From assembly GCF_002944405.1 (NCBI RefSeq), contig NZ_CP024310.1:62001-126000 (forward strand): a DNA stretch of 64,000 nt, in the 5' to 3' direction. Both the position numbers and the translations under genes were made by a program. The notes beneath the pieces are model-generated. The model saw only the letters and a list, made by a program, of their open reading frames with translations, made no database searches and was not told where the DNA came from. The stretch is from Sinorhizobium fredii (lineage in GTDB: Bacteria > Pseudomonadota > Alphaproteobacteria > Rhizobiales > Rhizobiaceae). Positions 27,273 to 38,198 of the stretch are shown piece by piece (within the stretch, counting starts at the first letter, position 1; each line of letters opens with the position of its first letter).

Positions 27273-28787
27273 TCACGTCCTAGCGTATAAGTCGGCGTAT
27301 TGCTGCCGCAGAAGGTTCTTCTGGACCTTGCCCATCGTGTTGCGCGGCAGGTCGTCGGCGAAGATGATGCGTTTCGGCTGCTTATAGCGCGCCAGCCGGT
27401 CCTTGAGCGCGCCGAGGATGGCGCTTTCGTCGAGCGCCGCCTCGGGCTTGCGCACGACGATGGCGGTGACGCCCTCGCCGAAATCGGGATGCGGGACGCC
27501 GATCACGGCGCTTTCGGCGACGCCTTCGAGCTGGTCGATCTCGCCTTCCACCTCCTTCGGGTAGATGTTGTAGCCGCCCGAAATCACCAGATCCTTGTTG
27601 CGGCCGACGATGTGGACATAGCCGCGCCTGTCGATCTTGCCGAGGTCGCCGCTGATGAAGAACCCGTCGGCGGTGAATTCCGCAGCGGTCTTTTCCGGCA
27701 TCCGCCAATAGCCCTTGAAGACGTTCGGACCCTTGATCTCGATCATGCCGGTTTCCTCCGCCGGCAGGGCGGCGCCGGTGGTGGTATCGGTGACGCGCAC
27801 CGTCACGCCCGGCAGCGGGAAGCCGACGGTTCCGGCGATCCGTTCGCCGTCATAGGGGTTCGAGGTGTTCATGTTGGTCTCGGTCATTCCGTAACGCTCG
27901 AGGATCGCGTGGCCGGTGCGTTTCCTGAACTCGACATGAGTCTCGGCGAGGAGCGGCGCGGAGCCGGAAATGAAGAGCCGCATGTCGGCAACCGCCTGCC
28001 GGTCGAGCCGCGGGCTCTGTAGGAGGCGCACGTAGAAGGTCGGCACGCCCATCAGCAGCGTCGCCTGAGGCATCAGCGAGAGCACCTCGTCCGGATCGAA
28101 CTTCGGCAGCAGGAACATCGAGGAGCCGGCGAGCAGTGTGACGTTCGTGGCGACGAACAGCCCGTGCGTATGGAAGAGCGGCAGCGCATGGATCAGCCGA
28201 TCGCCGGCGGTGACGCGCCAGCAGTCGCGCAAGCTCATGGCATTCGAGAGCAGGTTTCTGTGGGTGAGCATCGCACCCTTGGACCGGCCCGTCGTTCCCG
28301 AGGTGTAGAGGATCGCAGCCAGGTCATCGGCCGCGCAGGATGCATCGACGAAGTCGGACGGCTCGTCGTGGGCGAGGTCGAGAAGCGAGCCCGTGCCGTC
28401 GGTGCCGAGCGTTTCGACGATGGCACCATACGGCTCGGCGATTTTTCCGACGCTTTCCCGCGCCGCCGGGGAAACGACCACCAGCCGCGGTTTGGCGTCG
28501 CCGATGAAATAGTCGAGCTCGGCGAGCGTATAGGCGGTGTTGAGCGGCAGGTAGACCGCGCCGCTGCGCAGGCAGGCGAGATAGAGGATCAGCGCTTCGG
28601 CGCTCTTTTCGACCTGGACGGCGACCCGGTCGCCCGGGCGGATGCCGAGCGTGTCAATCGCGCTGGCGATGCGGCCCGAAGACGCCAGCGCGTCGCCATA
28701 GGTCCAGGTCCGGCCGCCGTTGATCCGGATGAACGGCGCATCGCCGGAAGCGGCTGCCCGAATGGCGTCAAACAGATGGTTGCTCAC
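27273..28787 (-). CDS. matB: Malonyl-CoA synthetase
   Basis: This 504-residue member of the acyl-CoA synthetase (ANL) family activates malonate with ATP and CoA to malonyl-CoA. Motifs are ILYTSGTTGRSKGAMLTHRN (P-loop), ERYGMTETNM, FISGDLGKIDRRGY, and the C-terminal catalytic Lys in PRNTMGKVQK. The length and the Arg-containing substrate-pocket region fit MatB. It overlaps matA by four bases (ATGA), so decarboxylase and synthetase are translated together. The result is conversion of malonate through malonyl-CoA to acetyl-CoA. Confidence 0.9.
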   Translation of the reverse strand: MSNHLFDAIRAAASGDAPFIRINGGRTWTYGDALASSGRIASAIDTLGIRPGDRVAVQVEKSAEALILYLACLRSGAVYLPLNTAYTLAELDYFIGDAKPRLVVVSPAARESVGKIAEPYGAIVETLGTDGTGSLLDLAHDEPSDFVDASCAADDLAAILYTSGTTGRSKGAMLTHRNLLSNAMSLRDCWRVTAGDRLIHALPLFHTHGLFVATNVTLLAGSSMFLLPKFDPDEVLSLMPQATLLMGVPTFYVRLLQSPRLDRQAVADMRLFISGSAPLLAETHVEFRKRTGHAILERYGMTETNMNTSNPYDGERIAGTVGFPLPGVTVRVTDTTTGAALPAEETGMIEIKGPNVFKGYWRMPEKTAAEFTADGFFISGDLGKIDRRGYVHIVGRNKDLVISGGYNIYPKEVEGEIDQLEGVAESAVIGVPHPDFGEGVTAIVVRKPEAALDESAILGALKDRLARYKQPKRIIFADDLPRNTMGKVQKNLLRQQYADLYART

Positions 28788-30202
28788 GTGCGCCCTCCTC
28801 CAGTCTTGCCGTTCATGACTTGCGCGAACGGTCGTGAAATTTCGCCCTTGCCGCCGCGGCGGCTTTCGCCGGTTCGGCTGAGCAGGCTCTTGACGGCCGG
28901 CGAGGCGGTGACATCGCCTCGCTGTGCCAGGGCCTCGTGGTTCGCCTCGATATCCTCGAGCTTGTAGAGGTAGTTGACCATCAGCCCGTGCGCCTGGCGC
29001 ATGGCCTTGGCCGAGCGGTCGCCGAGGAAGTTCAGCCGCTCCAGGCGGGCGCCGTTGCCGAGATGGAAGCGGGCGACTGGATCGACCGGCCGGCCCTCCG
29101 GCGTGCGCTCGATTAGGAAATAATGGGCGGCGAGCGGCAAAAGCAGGCGCTCCACTTCGCTTGCTGCGCTCTCGTCGCCGGCCCAGGCCGGGTCGTCGAG
29201 GAGCGCCAGAACCTTGCGGTCTTCGTCGGAAAACAGCGGCTCGGCTTTCGATGTGCGCGCCTTGGCAAGCCAGCGGGCAAAGCCCGGAACCGGCGAAAGC
29301 GTGACGAAATTCTTCAGGCCGGGCAGGTCCCTGCGCAGGTCCTCGACGACCTGCTTGATGAGGAAGTTGCCGAAGGAGATGCCGCGGAGCCCCTCCTGGC
29401 AGTTGGAGATCGAATAGAAGACCGCGGTCGTCGCCTGGTCGGGATCGATCTGCTCCCGGCTCTCGTCGAGCACGTCCCTGATGGCGCTCGGCACGGATCG
29501 GGTCAGCGCCACCTCGACGAAGACGAGCGGCTCGTCGGTGAGCCGCGGGTGGAAGAAGGCGAAGCAGCGCCGGTCGGCAGGCGCCAGGCGCCGGCGCAGT
29601 TCCTCCCAGCCGGCGATCTCGTGCACCGCCTCGTATTTTATGATTTTTTCCAGGATGTGCGCCGGCGTCGACCAGTCGATCGGACGCAGCGTCAGGAAGC
29701 CACGATTGAACCAGGAGCCGAACAGATGGGTGAAATCGGCATCGAGGGCGCGATATTCGTCCGACCGATCGGTGGAGGCGAGCAGCTGATGGCGCATCCG
29801 GACGAGCTTGGCCGTGCCGCTCGGCGCATGATTCAACCTGCGCAGCAGTTCCTGGCGGCGGGGTTCCGCCGCCTTGTGGAGCGCTATGATCGCGGCGGGG
29901 CTCTTCTCGCTGCGGTACCTCTCGACAGCCTTGTCGAGCTTCTCCATATCGGCGCCGAATTTTTCAGACAGCATCTGCAGGAACTGCTCGACGCCGGCCT
30001 CGTCGAGCTTGCTCCAGCGACCGAGGATTTCGGCGGCAATGGCCATGCCAGAGGCTTCGCCGCGGCTCGACAGCAGCATTTCACAAAGCGTCTCGAGATC
30101 TGCTTCGACGGCGTCCGTGCTGCGTGAGGCGGCAAACAGCAGCTTGCGGCCGCGCTCCGTGATGCCCTGCAGCATATCGCTGAAAAAAGAGGTTCCGGGC
30201 AT
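28784..30202 (-). CDS. matA: Malonyl-CoA decarboxylase
   Basis: This 472-residue malonyl-CoA decarboxylase has a helical N-terminal oligomerisation domain and a C-terminal GNAT-like catalytic domain. The catalytic Ser is in FVTLSPVPGFARWL and the partner His in ARFHLGNGARLERLN, with SISNCQEGLRGISFGNFLIK between. It releases CO2 from malonyl-CoA to give acetyl-CoA. A strong ribosome site (GGAGGAGAGTGGC) precedes the ATG. It is the first gene of the minus-strand mat operon and lies divergent from matR. Confidence 0.9.
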   Translation of the reverse strand: MPGTSFFSDMLQGITERGRKLLFAASRSTDAVEADLETLCEMLLSSRGEASGMAIAAEILGRWSKLDEAGVEQFLQMLSEKFGADMEKLDKAVERYRSEKSPAAIIALHKAAEPRRQELLRRLNHAPSGTAKLVRMRHQLLASTDRSDEYRALDADFTHLFGSWFNRGFLTLRPIDWSTPAHILEKIIKYEAVHEIAGWEELRRRLAPADRRCFAFFHPRLTDEPLVFVEVALTRSVPSAIRDVLDESREQIDPDQATTAVFYSISNCQEGLRGISFGNFLIKQVVEDLRRDLPGLKNFVTLSPVPGFARWLAKARTSKAEPLFSDEDRKVLALLDDPAWAGDESAASEVERLLLPLAAHYFLIERTPEGRPVDPVARFHLGNGARLERLNFLGDRSAKAMRQAHGLMVNYLYKLEDIEANHEALAQRGDVTASPAVKSLLSRTGESRRGGKGEISRPFAQVMNGKTGGGRT

Positions 30203-30366
30203 GCCACTCTCCTCCTGCTGAATGGGCGGCCAATCGCCTCGGCTATTCTACCGGCGTTCTCATTTTTTTAAGCCGGCTGTATAGTATATAATGTGCCACG
30301 TTAGGTGTGCGTCGTCAACCATCGTGTATACAAGAAGAACGATTTTGCATTATTGAGGCAGAGCAA
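30203..30366. promoter_or_regulatory. Divergent matA-matR control region
   Basis: This 164-base AT-rich region separates divergent matA and matR and must hold both promoters. It contains TGTATACA (30325-30332), an 8-base palindrome, and another AT-rich stretch GTATAGTATATAA near 30280. GntR-family proteins of the FadR type bind short palindromes of this kind, so one or both are candidates for MatR binding. Confidence 0.4.
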
Positions 30367-31017
30367 ATGTCCGAGAATGTTGGCCGGTGGCTCCGGGACG
30401 AAATTGAAAATGCCATCCTTTCCAACGAGTTCGGCCCGGGGGAACGGCTGGATGAAACGGTTCTTGCCAGCCGCTTCGGCGTATCGAGGACGCCGGTTCG
30501 CGAGGCGCTGATGCAGCTGAATGCGATCGGCCTCATCGAAATTCGTCCGCGCAGGGGTGCCGTCGTCATCGATCCGGGGCCGCACCGCATCTACGAAATG
30601 TTCGAGGTCATGGCCGAGCTCGAGGGCCTGGCCGGATCGCTCGCCGCCCGCCGCCTCGACGAAGCCGCGCGTCAGGCGATCACCGCCGCCCACGGGCGCT
30701 GCGAGCTCTCCGCCAAGGCCGGCGACAGCGACGCCTACTATTACGACAACGAGGAATTCCATAAGGCGATCTATGCGGCGAGCCGCAGCGAGTTCCTCGA
30801 GGAGCAATGTGCGCGATTGCATCGGCGGCTACGCCCCTATCGCCGCCTGCAGCTGCGGGTGCGCAATCGCCTCACAACATCCTTCTCGGAACATTGCGGC
30901 ATCGTCGACGCGATCTTCGCCGGCGACGGTGAGGAGGCCCGCCGGCTGCTGCGATCCCATGTCGGCATCCAAGGCGAGAGGTTCAGCGATCTGGTGGCCA
31001 GCATGGCGACCAGATAA
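30367..31017 (+). CDS. matR: GntR-family (FadR-type) regulator of malonate genes
   Basis: This 216-residue regulator has an N-terminal winged helix (LDETVLASRFGVSRTPVREALMQL) and a C-terminal all-helical FCD ligand domain (YYYDNEEFHKAIYAASRSEFL, with the His residues that bind a metal in this family). I chose the ATG at 30367; a GTG at 30307 would add 20 residues that lie in the promoter region. Its divergent position from matABC and its family match MatR, which controls malonate utilisation in Rhizobium leguminosarum. Confidence 0.85.
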   Translation: MSENVGRWLRDEIENAILSNEFGPGERLDETVLASRFGVSRTPVREALMQLNAIGLIEIRPRRGAVVIDPGPHRIYEMFEVMAELEGLAGSLAARRLDEAARQAITAAHGRCELSAKAGDSDAYYYDNEEFHKAIYAASRSEFLEEQCARLHRRLRPYRRLQLRVRNRLTTSFSEHCGIVDAIFAGDGEEARRLLRSHVGIQGERFSDLVASMATR

Positions 31018-31146
31018 GCGGAATGGTGTCCGGCTGATCGTCATGGGGTCGCAACGAAGTGGAGGTCGGCGAAGCCATTGCGCGCACCGCCGGCCGCCTA
31101 CAGCGCCGCGCGTCTTATCAGGAGGTCGCTGGAGCACTTTGACTTG

Positions 31147-31194
31147 CTGCACGTCTTTGTCCTTAAATCGAGGTCGATTTAGGGAGACATGCAG
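31147..31194. repeat. Intergenic hairpin element after matR
   Basis: The core TAAATCGA-GG-TCGATTTA (31164-31181) is a perfect stem. It is extended by CTGCA/GCAG and imperfect TCCT/AGGGAGA pairs. I recognise this as a common Sinorhizobium intergenic palindrome. A degenerate copy of the element seen at 10357 (CTACAGCGCCGCGCGTCTTATC) lies just before it, at about 31099. The element may also terminate matR transcription. Nothing else was seen in the 298 bases between matR and the next gene. Confidence 0.55.
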
Positions 31195-31286
31195 TGGCAG
31201 GGCCGCAGCCCGGAAAGGAACTGGCGTCGATTGCTCCTGACGGCGCCGCCGCCGCAATCTGGAAAATCTGTGAGAGACGTGCTACA

Positions 31287-31302
31287 TATCTGACTATCTG
31301 AC
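31287..31302. promoter_or_regulatory. Tandem TATCTGAC repeat before the Phd/PIN pair
   Basis: Two exact TATCTGAC copies stand head to tail (31287-31294 and 31295-31302), 14 bases before the antitoxin start. A direct repeat at this place could be the site where the antitoxin represses its own operon. Confidence 0.35.
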
Positions 31303-31315
31303 TAGGTGATCGACG

Positions 31316-31618
31316 ATGCGCAAGAATGCGGAACTGACCAAGTTGAAAAAAGCGCGCGGACAAAACGCTGCCGGATGGTGGAAGCTCGAGGACGCGAAGG
31401 CGCGCTTCAGCGAAGTGGTACGGCACGCGCGCGAGGACGGGCCGCAGCGCGTGACAGTGCGGGGCAGGGATGCGGTTGTAATTATGTCCGCCGAGGAGTT
31501 CGATCGGCTCATCCCCGAGAAACCGCGAGCACCGTTCGTCGAGTTCATGGAAAGTCTTCATCTCGGCGGGCTCGATCTTGAACGCGAGATGGATCGCGGC
31601 CGGGATATCGAGCTTTGA
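31316..31618 (+). CDS. Phd/YefM-type antitoxin
   Basis: This 100-residue antitoxin has the Phd/YefM core: WWKLEDAKARFSEVVRHARE followed by QRVTVRGRDAVVIMSAEEFD. The first 20 residues are Lys-rich and longer than usual. The C-terminal tail (about residues 75-100) is the toxin-binding part. AGGTGA precedes the ATG. The toxin gene starts with TTG inside its stop codon. It probably represses its own operon through the upstream direct repeat. Confidence 0.82.
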   Translation: MRKNAELTKLKKARGQNAAGWWKLEDAKARFSEVVRHAREDGPQRVTVRGRDAVVIMSAEEFDRLIPEKPRAPFVEFMESLHLGGLDLEREMDRGRDIEL

Positions 31619-32097
31619 AGGGTTGGTTGCTCGACACAAATGTCGTGGCCGCACTGATCAATCCGAAGGGTGCGCGTGCGGTAAAGACGTGGGCAGCCGA
31701 TCAGCATGAGGAAGCCTTCTATATCAGCGTCCTGACACTGGCCGAGTACGACAAGGGCATTCACAACCTTCCGGAGGACCATGCCGACCGGCCGCGCTAC
31801 ATGGCGGCGCGCGACGCGCTCGCCGAGCGTTTTGGCTGGCGGGTCCTCTCGCTTGACGACGTCATCGTGCGGCAATGGGGACGTATTTCTGGGGAAGTGA
31901 AACGCGACAGCGGTCACGCCCCGCCAGTGATAGACACGATGCTCGCAGCGACGGCGATCGAACACGACCTCTATTTTGTCACGCGCAATGTGAAGGACGC
32001 TCGGCCATCCGGCGCAATGATCTTCGATCCGTGGAATGACGATGCGGAGAAATTCCCGCTGAGCCCGCGCGGCGCTAAGCGTCCGCGACAGAAATAG
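31615..32097 (+). CDS. PIN-domain toxin paired with Phd-type antitoxin
   Basis: This 160-residue PIN-domain RNase shows LLDTNVVAALIN at the start (first catalytic Asp and Asn), TLAEYDKGI (Glu), PVIDTMLAATAI (Asp) and VTRNVKD near the end. The TTG start lies within the antitoxin stop (TTGA overlap). The last 20 residues are basic and unlike typical VapC tails. Phd antitoxins with PIN toxins are a known combination. The pair sits between the malonate and thiamine loci, convergent to thiE. Confidence 0.82.
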   Translation: MKGWLLDTNVVAALINPKGARAVKTWAADQHEEAFYISVLTLAEYDKGIHNLPEDHADRPRYMAARDALAERFGWRVLSLDDVIVRQWGRISGEVKRDSGHAPPVIDTMLAATAIEHDLYFVTRNVKDARPSGAMIFDPWNDDAEKFPLSPRGAKRPRQK

Positions 32098-32138
32098 GAG
32101 CCGGGCTCATTGGAGACCGGCCCCTTGAGGTCGGGTAG

Positions 32139-32744
32139 CTAACGCCATGCTGCCGTTCTGCGGATCCATTCCTTCGTCCTCGTTTCCGGGTCGGCGTTGA
32201 GCGTGATGTCGGTAACGACGGCGGCGCTGTCGGCGCCATGGGCAAAGACGCCGTCGATCCGATCCGGATTGAGCCCGCCGATGGCGACGAGCGGCAGGGA
32301 GCGGACGCGCTCACGCCAGGCGGAAAGCCGCGTCAGCCCCTGCGGCGTCCACTTCATCTTCTTGAGGATCGTCGGGTAGATCGGCCCGAGCGCCACATAG
32401 TCCGGTTCGGCGGCAAGCGCCGTTTCGAGCTCCGCCTCGTCATGGGTGCTCACCCCGAGCTTCAGCCCTGCGGCGCGGATCGCGCCGAGATCGGCATCGG
32501 CGAGATCCTCCTGGCCGAGATGGACGAAGTCGCAGCCTTCCTCGATTGCCAACTGCCAGTAATCGTTGACGATCAACTGGCACCGATGCACCGCGCAGAT
32601 TGCCTTGGCCCTTCGGATCTCGCCGCGAAGGTTTTCGTCGCTCCGCTCCTTGATCCTGAGCTGCACCAGCCTGACGCCGAGCGGGACCAACCGTTCGATC
32701 CATTGGGCGCTGTCGACGATGAGATAGAACGGGTCGAGCTTCAC
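32139..32744 (-). CDS. thiE: Thiamine-phosphate synthase
   Basis: This 201-residue TIM-barrel enzyme joins the pyrimidine (HMP-PP) and thiazole (THZ-P) parts to thiamine phosphate. Family motifs include [10 protein letters not shown], the diphosphate-binding [33 protein letters not shown] and VAIGGLNPD. The GTG at 32744 overlaps the thiG stop by four bases and is the natural start; no ATG lies nearby. It is the last gene of thiCOSGE. The family often has lower similarity in this rhizobial thiE type, but the motifs are complete. Confidence 0.88.
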   Translation of the reverse strand: MKLDPFYLIVDSAQWIERLVPLGVRLVQLRIKERSDENLRGEIRRAKAICAVHRCQLIVNDYWQLAIEEGCDFVHLGQEDLADADLGAIRAAGLKLGVSTHDEAELETALAAEPDYVALGPIYPTILKKMKWTPQGLTRLSAWRERVRSLPLVAIGGLNPDRIDGVFAHGADSAAVVTDITLNADPETRTKEWIRRTAAWR

Positions 32745-33514
32745 GAGAAAACCGCCTTTCCGATGACGGGGGTGGAGGGAACGGCCATGTCGCGCGGCTC
32801 CAGCAGTCCGGCGTGAAAGGCCATATGCCCGGCCTCGATCGCCTTGGCGAAAGCCTCGGCCATGGCAGCCGGGTCGGCGGCGCCGGCGACCGCGGTGTTG
32901 AGGAGCACCGCGTCGTAGCCGAGTTCCATCACGGTTGCCGCATGCGAGGGTCGGCCGATGCCGGCGTCGACGATCAGCGGCACGTCGGGAAATTCGGCGC
33001 GCATGGCGCGTAAGCCCTGCAGGTTCTGCGGACCCATGGCGCTGCCGATCGGCGCGCACCAGGGCATCAGCACCTTGCAGCCGGCCTCGAGCAGCCGTTC
33101 GGCAACGACCAGATCGTCGGTCGTGTAGGGGAACACCTCGAACCCCTCGCCGGTGAGGATACGCGCCGCCTCGACGAGACCGAAGACGTCCGGCTGCAGC
33201 GTATCGTGGTGGCCGATGACTTCGAGCTTGATCCAGTCGGTCGAAAACACCTCGCGCGCCATCTTCGCGGTCAGCACCGCCTCCGAGACGGAATGGCAGC
33301 CCGCGGTGTTCGGCAGGACGCGGACGCCGAGCTCGCGGACCAGTTCGAAAAAGGCGCCGCCGGAGCGCCCGCCGGCGGTCTCGCGGCGAAGCGAGACCGT
33401 GACGATATCGGTGCCCGACCGCCGCACCGCCTCGGCAAGACTGGCCGGCGAAGGATAACGCGCCGTGCCGAGCAGCAGCCGCGAGCGCAGTTCGGTTCCA
33501 TAGAATTGCGGCAT
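32741..33514 (-). CDS. thiG: Thiazole synthase
   Basis: This 257-residue TIM-barrel enzyme forms the thiazole ring from deoxyxylulose 5-phosphate, dehydroglycine and ThiS-thiocarboxylate. Motifs seen are [10 protein letters not shown], the catalytic Lys region [32 protein letters not shown] and [17 protein letters not shown] [19 protein letters not shown] precedes the ATG at 33514. It starts two bases after the thiS stop region and overlaps thiE, as expected for a compact operon. Confidence 0.92.
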   Translation of the reverse strand: MPQFYGTELRSRLLLGTARYPSPASLAEAVRRSGTDIVTVSLRRETAGGRSGGAFFELVRELGVRVLPNTAGCHSVSEAVLTAKMAREVFSTDWIKLEVIGHHDTLQPDVFGLVEAARILTGEGFEVFPYTTDDLVVAERLLEAGCKVLMPWCAPIGSAMGPQNLQGLRAMRAEFPDVPLIVDAGIGRPSHAATVMELGYDAVLLNTAVAGAADPAAMAEAFAKAIEAGHMAFHAGLLEPRDMAVPSTPVIGKAVFS

Positions 33515-33516
33515 GA

Positions 33517-33714
33517 TCAGCCTCCCTGCATCGGCGACAGGACCTCGATCCGGTCGCGGTCCCTGAGATGGTGATTTGCTCGGTCGGCCCTGTGGACGAG
33601 CTCGCCATTGACCGCGGTCGCGAGCCAGTCGTCCTCGTATTCGAGGAGCGCCAGCGCTTCGGCCAAAGTGGCGGCCGGGAGCTCGTGCTCCTCGCCGTTG
33701 ATGGTCAGCTTCAT
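33517..33714 (-). CDS. thiS: Sulfur carrier protein ThiS
   Basis: This 65-residue ubiquitin-fold protein starts [13 protein letters not shown] and ends in the required Gly-Gly (SPMQGG), where sulfur is loaded as a thiocarboxylate. It supplies sulfur to ThiG. Its start overlaps the thiO stop by four bases, and thiG follows immediately. Confidence 0.92.
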   Translation of the reverse strand: MKLTINGEEHELPAATLAEALALLEYEDDWLATAVNGELVHRADRANHHLRDRDRIEVLSPMQGG

Positions 33715-34688
33715 CGGGCATTTCCTCTCTTCAATTCTGCGCCAAGCGCCAGCGCAGCCACCTCCTCAGCGAGCGCCGGCGACAGCAGGAAGCCGTGGCG
33801 GTAGAGGCCGTTGACGGTGATGGCGTTGTTCTGCCGGGTGACGCGCGGCAGGTTGTCGGCAAAGGCGGGTCGCACGCCGGTGCCGGTCTCGACCAGGCGG
33901 GCCTCGGCAAGGGCCGGGTGCAGCGTATAGGCGGCGTTCAGGAGCTCCATCAGCGAGCGGGCGGTGATCGGGCCGTCGTCGTCGCTTTCGATCATCGTCG
34001 CCCCGCACATGAAGAGCCCGCCGCCGCGCGGCACGATATAGAGCGGAATGCGCGGATGCAGCAGGCGCACCGGACGGGAAAGGCTGACCTCGTCGGTCTG
34101 GAGGTAGAGCATTTCGCCGCGAACGCCGCGCAGTCCCTTGAACTCGCCGATTCTTGCGGCGCCGGTGCAGTCGATGGTCAGGTCGAAGCGGCTTTCCTCG
34201 ATCCCGCCGCCGCTGAAAACCACGCCTTGCGCTTCGAGCCCCTGTCTGAGAGCTGAAAGTGCGCGGCGCGGATCGAGATGCGCTTCCTCAGGAAAGAACA
34301 GCGCCTCGCGAAACCGCCCGGCGAGCGCCGGCTCCAGCGCTACGATTTCTTCCGCGCCGATCCAGCGGTAGCCGGAGGTGCGCGAGGCGAAGCGCCTGAG
34401 TTCGGCCGCGTCGCGCAGTGGGGCGACGACCAGCGTGCCGTTGCGATGGACCGAACCGGCGGGTAGCGCGGCCTCCCACCAGCCGGCGGCAGCGGCGCCG
34501 CGGATAAGAACGGCCTCCTCGGCGCTTTCCCGCTCGCACCAGGGGGCGAGCATGCCGCCGGCGTACCACGAGGCGGCAGTCGCAAAGCCATGTGTTCGTT
34601 CCGCGACCATGACCGCCGCGCCGCGCGCAACGAGTTCATGGGCGGCCGTGAGGCCGGCGACGCCAGCCCCCTTGATCAACACGTGCAT
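33711..34688 (-). CDS. thiO: Glycine oxidase ThiO
   Basis: This 325-residue FAD-dependent oxidase of the DAO family makes the iminoacetate (dehydroglycine) used by ThiG. The N-terminal dinucleotide fold is [21 protein letters not shown], followed by [16 protein letters not shown], typical of ThiO. The C terminus has [18 protein letters not shown], the second FAD contact. The start at 34688 follows the thiC stop by one base, so its ribosome site lies inside thiC. ThiO instead of ThiH shows an oxygen-dependent thiazole pathway. Confidence 0.9.
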   Translation of the reverse strand: MHVLIKGAGVAGLTAAHELVARGAAVMVAERTHGFATAASWYAGGMLAPWCERESAEEAVLIRGAAAAGWWEAALPAGSVHRNGTLVVAPLRDAAELRRFASRTSGYRWIGAEEIVALEPALAGRFREALFFPEEAHLDPRRALSALRQGLEAQGVVFSGGGIEESRFDLTIDCTGAARIGEFKGLRGVRGEMLYLQTDEVSLSRPVRLLHPRIPLYIVPRGGGLFMCGATMIESDDDGPITARSLMELLNAAYTLHPALAEARLVETGTGVRPAFADNLPRVTRQNNAITVNGLYRHGFLLSPALAEEVAALALGAELKRGNAR

Positions 34689-34689
34689 C

Positions 34690-36621
<1,932 letters not shown>

Positions 36622-36636
36622 TCAAGCGTCTGCACC

Positions 36637-36720
36637 GTCCCTACGCCAGTATGAACTGGATCAGGTTCAACGGGTCACTGCGCGCTCTAGCAGTATCTCA
36701 GCCCCTTGCCGGGACCCCCC
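36637..36720 (-). promoter_or_regulatory. TPP riboswitch (THI box) upstream of thiC
   Basis: On the minus strand the conserved parts appear in order: GGGGGGTCCCGGCAAGGGGC, CTGAGATACTGC, GACCCGTTGAACCTGATC, and CAGTTCATACTGGCGTAGGGAC. These match the P1-P5 core of the thiamine-diphosphate aptamer, including the diagnostic CUGAGA and ACCUGAUC elements. About 110 bases separate it from the thiC ATG, enough for an expression platform at the ribosome site. Confidence 0.95.
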
Positions 36721-36790
36721 TGGTGAATGGACGCCAATAGTCACTGTTATCGCCGCGGCGTCAAGACTGTTTAGAGGAGGTTAGGAACCG

Positions 36791-36842
36791 AGTGCGACGT
36801 GCGGGCATTCCGTCGCACTATCGATACTTGATACTTATCGAT
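36791..36842. other. Two adjacent inverted repeats at the island edge
   Basis: AGTGCGAC (36791-36798) and GTCGCACT (36812-36819) form a perfect 8-base stem. Directly after it, ATCGATA (36820-36826) and TATCGAT (36836-36842) form a 7-base inverted repeat. They lie between divergent thiC and the DUF1612-type gene, where GC content drops. They could be a hairpin plus an operator, or a mark of past recombination. Their role is not known. Confidence 0.4.
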
Positions 36843-36930
36843 GGTTATCGGCTCAACTGGCGATCATACCATGTGAGGAACCGTAATATTTCGATAGAGT
36901 TCCTTTAGCAAATTGTTTACCATAAAATCA

Positions 36931-38061
36931 ATGGCTTACGACATCTCGAAAATCAGCATGAGTGACCTGATGCGGCCGGCTTTCGACGCCGGTGTCGCGC
37001 TCACGCGGCTGGACGAGCGCGTCGTCCGCTCGCCGGTCGGAAGCGGGTGGATCGAGCGACAAAATTTCGCCGACGCCTGCGCTTCGCTGTGGATCGACGG
37101 CGAACTCGTGCATCTCGAAGACCTCGTCCTCCACGACGCTTTTCGCGACACCCGCACCCCGACCCACGAACTGACAATCGCCCGCGACGTTTTAAAAACC
37201 CGCCGGCGCATTGGGGCACAGTTGCCCGGGTGGGCGTTGTCCGCAGAGGGTATCCGAACCTTGCGACAGACGTCGGACATCAACTCGATCGGTGCTGAGG
37301 CGGCGGAGCCGGTCGGTACCATTCTGCCTCCGGCCGCGAACGAAGCGAAAGGGGAGGGGGACGATGGTGATGATCCGGAAAATCTTCCGGGTGTCGACTA
37401 TGCTGCTATCGACGCGTTGCTCGCCCGGTCGGAGGCTGCGATCAAGAGTGCCACACGGCCCGGCCGTGCCAGTGCTCAGGATAAAGATCCGATGATCTAC
37501 GATCTCGACTGGGACGAGGATGCCCGGCTCGACGAATGGCGCGGCGTACTGCGCCAGGCCGAAGACCTGCCGGCGATACTGCAGGCCATTGTTGCTCTCG
37601 ATGCCTGGAACGAGCTTTCCGTGCTTCAGCACGCCCCTTGGCTCGGCCGGCTGTTTTGCGCCTCGATCATGCGTCAGGCCGGCATAACGTCGGGCGCGCA
37701 TCTGGCCGCAATCAATCTCGGCCTGAAAACCATCCCCGTCGATCGGCGCCGGCATCGTCATCGCGAAACTCGGTTGCTCGCCATCGCCGAGGCACTGCTT
37801 GCGGCAGCCGAGATTGGCTTGCAAGAGCATGACCGGCTGACGCTGGCGAAAACCATGATGGACCGAAAGCTTGAGGGGCGGCGGACATCCTCAAAATTGC
37901 CGGAGCTGGTCGAGCTCGTTATGGCAAAACCGTTGGTGTCGGCCGGGATGGTAGCGAAGACACTCGAGGTTACGCCGCAGGCGGCGCGGCGGATCGTTTT
38001 GGAGCTCGGCCTCAGAGAGATGACGGGGAGGGGGAGGTTTCGGGCATGGGGAGTGATCTAA
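36931..38061 (+). CDS. DUF1612-type (RHE_PE00001 family) protein with C-terminal HTH
   Basis: This 376-residue protein is of a type frequent on rhizobial plasmids and known only as DUF1612. The N-terminal half has [20 protein letters not shown] and [12 protein letters not shown]. An acidic linker lies near residue 150 ([13 protein letters not shown]). The C-terminal 60 residues contain a probable helix-turn-helix ([21 protein letters not shown]) like a winged DNA-binding domain. I chose the ATG at 36931; a TTG at 36913 is also possible. The Fic-like or nuclease roles sometimes proposed are not supported by visible residues. It stands at the left edge of the accessory region. Confidence 0.7.
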   Translation: MAYDISKISMSDLMRPAFDAGVALTRLDERVVRSPVGSGWIERQNFADACASLWIDGELVHLEDLVLHDAFRDTRTPTHELTIARDVLKTRRRIGAQLPGWALSAEGIRTLRQTSDINSIGAEAAEPVGTILPPAANEAKGEGDDGDDPENLPGVDYAAIDALLARSEAAIKSATRPGRASAQDKDPMIYDLDWDEDARLDEWRGVLRQAEDLPAILQAIVALDAWNELSVLQHAPWLGRLFCASIMRQAGITSGAHLAAINLGLKTIPVDRRRHRHRETRLLAIAEALLAAAEIGLQEHDRLTLAKTMMDRKLEGRRTSSKLPELVELVMAKPLVSAGMVAKTLEVTPQAARRIVLELGLREMTGRGRFRAWGVI

Positions 38062-38198
38062 TGCTAAGCGGAGAAGAAACACGATGGTTCGGTCGAATTA
38101 GCGGCATCGGCTTCGCTCAGTCGTTGCAAAGACGAATGGCCTTAGATAGTCCGATACCGTTAGAATTATCTTCAACTTTTGTTTGCATTCCTATCTCC

